DNA of 7,228 nt from an uncultured Flavobacteriales bacterium (GTDB taxonomy: Bacteria > Bacteroidota > Bacteroidia > Flavobacteriales > Crocinitomicaceae), in NCBI GenBank assembly GCA_946886545.1, contig CAMPIU010000150.1, forward strand, positions 1 through 7,228, read 5' to 3'. This document shows, in pieces, positions 4,950 to 7,228 of the stretch; within the stretch, counting starts at the first letter, position 1, and each line of letters begins with the position of its first letter. A model generated the notes under the pieces. That model worked only from the letters and a program-made list of their open reading frames with translations. It did no database searches and was not told the origin of the DNA. Both the position numbers and the translations under genes were made by a program.

Positions 4950-7228
4950 ATGAAATGGACAAGGAATTTTTCAGAAATAAACAATAGAGATGTTGCATTG
5001 GTAGGCGGTAAAAATGCATCATTAGGGGAATTGTTCTCACAGTTAACTTTAAAAGGCATTCAAGTACCGGATGGTTTTGCAGTTACCGGTGAAGCTTACC
5101 GTTATTTTCTTAGTGAGAACAAACTTGGCCCACAACTCAAAGAAATCCTTTCACAGCTTAACCCAGATACATTCGACAATCTTTCTAAAATAGGGATAAA
5201 GGCCCGGAAGTTGTTGCTGGGAGCCACTTTTCCCAAAGAACTAAGTGATAGTATTAAATCCGCATACGAGGAACTGGAAAAACGTTCGGGGACGAAATTT
5301 TCTCTTGCAGTCCGCAGCAGCGCAACTGCCGAAGATTTACCAACTGCAAGTTTTGCAGGCTTGCAGGAGTCGTACCTGAACGTACAGGGAATTGACAACC
5401 TGATTGCTGCGTGTCACCGCTGTTATGCTTCGCTTTTTACAGATAGGGCGATAAAATACCGGATTGACAACGGTTTTGATCACCTCCAGGTGGCTTTATC
5501 TATTGGAATCCAGATCATGGTTCGTTCCGATAAAGGATGTTCCGGTGTGCTATTTACAATTGATCCGGATACCGGATTTGATAAAGTAGCGCTTATTTCA
5601 GGGGCATGGGGACTTGGGGAGAATGTGGTGCAAGGAAGTGTTAATCCGGACGAATTCCTGGTCTACAAATCTTTCATAGGAAAAGCAAAGCAACCCATCA
5701 TTTCCAGAACATTGGGGAGTAAGGAGAAAACAATGATTTATGCTGCGAAAAAAAGTTCAGAGATATTGAAACCTGAAGATGCGATCATAAATGTGGACAC
5801 TCCTCCGGAAGTTGCACAGCAGTATATATTTAACGATGAAGAAGTGGTCCGGTTGGCAAAATGGGGAATACTCATCGATGAGCACTACCAATGCCACATG
5901 GATATTGAGTGGGCAAAGGACGGTGAAAGCAATGAGTTGTTTATCGTGCAGGCTCGCCCGGAAACCGTACACAGCCAAAGAAAAAATAAACAAGTATTTA
6001 CTGAGTACCGGATCAGGGAAAAAGGCAAATTGATTTGTCAGGGAATCGGTTTGGGAAATCGGATTACTTCAGGGATTGCCCGTATCCTTAATTCACCAAA
6101 AGACATAGAACAATTGAATGAAGGTGAAATATTAGTGACAAAGAGAACTGATCCGGACTGGGATCCTATTCTTAAAAAAGCAGCGGGAATTATTACCGAT
6201 CAGGGCGGGAGAACATCACATGCGGCAATTATTGCGAGGGAAGTAGGTGCAGTAGCTGTTGTCGGAACAGAAAATGCAAGCAAATTGATCCGGGATGGAC
6301 AATTACTCACCATTTCCACAGCCGAGGGTGCCACCGGTTATGTGTATGAAGGTAGGGGAACCTGGGAAGAAAATGAGATCGATTCCTCCAAGATCAAGCT
6401 TCCGAAAACACAAACTATGCTCATTCTCGGTCATCCTGACAAGGCATTCAGGTATTCCATGCTACCTAATAACGGTGTGGGACTAATGCGGATGGAATTT
6501 ATCATCAACAATGTAATCAAGGTGCATCCAATGGCACTGCATCATTTTGACCAATTGACAGATGTTTCCGTGAAAAAGGAAATAAACCAGCTCACACATC
6601 ACTATCCGGATAAGAAGGATTATTTTATTCACCGCTTGGCAGAGGCAACGGCTGTTATTGCTGCCGCATTCTATCCTAAGGATGTCATTGTCAGAATGAG
6701 TGATTTTAAATCGAATGAGTATGCAGGTTTGCTTGGTGGGAAGGCGTTTGAACCAGAAGAAGAAAACCCGATGATCGGATTTAGAGGGGCCTCCCGCTAC
6801 TACCATCCATTATATCAAGCTGGTTTTGAAATGGAATGCAAAGCGATGAAAATGGTACGTGAGGATATGGGGTTTACGAATGTAAAGCTGATGCTTCCCT
6901 TCGTACGGACAGTTGTGGAGGCGACAAGCGTCATAAACCTTATGCGGACCTATGGTCTGGTGAGAGGAGAAAACGATTTACAGCTCTACATGATGATTGA
7001 AATTCCTTCCAATGCTTTGCTAGCTGAAGAGTTTGCCCCGCATTTTGATGGCTTTTCCATCGGTTCCAATGACCTGACACAATTGACTCTTGGTGCCGAC
7101 AGAGATTCGGAATTGCTTAGCGATATCTTCTCTCCGTTCGATCCTGCAGTAATGCAGTTGATCCGGATGTCGATTACAAAAGCTAAAGCGGCTCATGTGA
7201 AGATCGGGTTATGTGGTCAGGCACCAAG
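4950..7228 (+). CDS. ppsA: Phosphoenolpyruvate synthase, 3' end cut by the window
   Basis: The enzyme makes phosphoenolpyruvate, AMP and phosphate from pyruvate, ATP and water, feeding gluconeogenesis in the cytoplasm. The visible 759 residues are in one uninterrupted frame; E. coli PpsA has 792, so some 30-45 residues are missing. The N-terminal ATP-binding domain (about 1-340) shows LVGGKNASLGEL and VRSSATAEDLPTASFAGLQE (121-140). The mobile phosphohistidine domain has GGRTSHAAIIARE with catalytic H424 (E. coli His421). The C-terminal PEP/pyruvate barrel has GVGLMRMEFI, GFRGASRYYHP, MIEIPSNALLAEEF, IGSNDLTQLTLGADRD (704-719) and active-site C755 in GLCGQAP, where the window stops. The start is supported by AAAGGA six bases upstream and by alignment of the N-terminus. 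The gene stands alone in the window, divergent from the secreted-protein gene. Pyruvate phosphate dikinase is less likely: its CGEHGG motif is absent. Confidence 0.96.
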   Translation, partial: MKWTRNFSEINNRDVALVGGKNASLGELFSQLTLKGIQVPDGFAVTGEAYRYFLSENKLGPQLKEILSQLNPDTFDNLSKIGIKARKLLLGATFPKELSDSIKSAYEELEKRSGTKFSLAVRSSATAEDLPTASFAGLQESYLNVQGIDNLIAACHRCYASLFTDRAIKYRIDNGFDHLQVALSIGIQIMVRSDKGCSGVLFTIDPDTGFDKVALISGAWGLGENVVQGSVNPDEFLVYKSFIGKAKQPIISRTLGSKEKTMIYAAKKSSEILKPEDAIINVDTPPEVAQQYIFNDEEVVRLAKWGILIDEHYQCHMDIEWAKDGESNELFIVQARPETVHSQRKNKQVFTEYRIREKGKLICQGIGLGNRITSGIARILNSPKDIEQLNEGEILVTKRTDPDWDPILKKAAGIITDQGGRTSHAAIIAREVGAVAVVGTENASKLIRDGQLLTISTAEGATGYVYEGRGTWEENEIDSSKIKLPKTQTMLILGHPDKAFRYSMLPNNGVGLMRMEFIINNVIKVHPMALHHFDQLTDVSVKKEINQLTHHYPDKKDYFIHRLAEATAVIAAAFYPKDVIVRMSDFKSNEYAGLLGGKAFEPEEENPMIGFRGASRYYHPLYQAGFEMECKAMKMVREDMGFTNVKLMLPFVRTVVEATSVINLMRTYGLVRGENDLQLYMMIEIPSNALLAEEFAPHFDGFSIGSNDLTQLTLGADRDSELLSDIFSPFDPAVMQLIRMSITKAKAAHVKIGLCGQAP

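Noticed and set aside
5102..5398. Minus-strand frames inside ppsA (5102-5398, 5757-5993, 6483-6806)
   Set aside because: All lie opposite conserved PEP synthase motifs and have no independent support.
1..7228. CRISPR array, tRNA or rRNA, insertion sequence, phage or anti-phage genes
   Set aside because: I saw no regularly spaced short direct repeats, no cloverleaf with a T-loop motif, and no transposase or integrase motifs. The only sizeable repeats are the coding modules of the secreted protein.

Overview
The window looks like chromosomal DNA of a Bacteroidota bacterium, most likely of the flavobacterial type. The best evidence is a large secreted protein ending in a type IX secretion (Por-type) sorting domain, a system confined to this phylum. 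Moderate-to-low GC, AT-rich spacers and the near absence of Shine-Dalgarno sequences ahead of most starts agree with this. The exact genus cannot be read from the sequence.

Left part (231-2008, minus strand): a compact three-gene operon, read right to left. It holds a stand-alone AroQ-type chorismate mutase (1712-2008), a U32-family protein resembling the tRNA hydroxylase TrhP/YegQ (484-1719) and a single-cluster [4Fe-4S] ferredoxin (260-487). Both gene junctions overlap (8 and 4 bases), and the operon ends in a hairpin terminator that begins at the last base of the ferredoxin stop codon. Chorismate mutase makes prephenate. U32 hydroxylases of the TrhP/RlhA kind are known to depend on prephenate and on iron-sulfur metabolism. 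The operon therefore reads as a self-contained RNA-hydroxylation module: metabolite supply, hydroxylase and electron carrier. This is the most interesting feature of the window.

Middle part (2165-4423, minus strand): a separate transcription unit with its own strong terminator. It encodes a 732-residue secreted protein with a signal peptide, two tandem 166-residue repeats, three cysteine-rich PKD-like repeats and the C-terminal sorting domain. It is probably anchored at or released from the cell surface; its ligand is unknown.

Right part (4424-7228): a 526-base divergent spacer with a perfect 16-base palindrome (4764-4779), then the plus-strand gene for phosphoenolpyruvate synthase (from 4950). 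That gene runs off the window just after its active-site cysteine. The enzyme belongs to gluconeogenesis and has no visible link to the minus-strand genes. No rRNA, tRNA, CRISPR array, insertion sequence or phage gene was seen.
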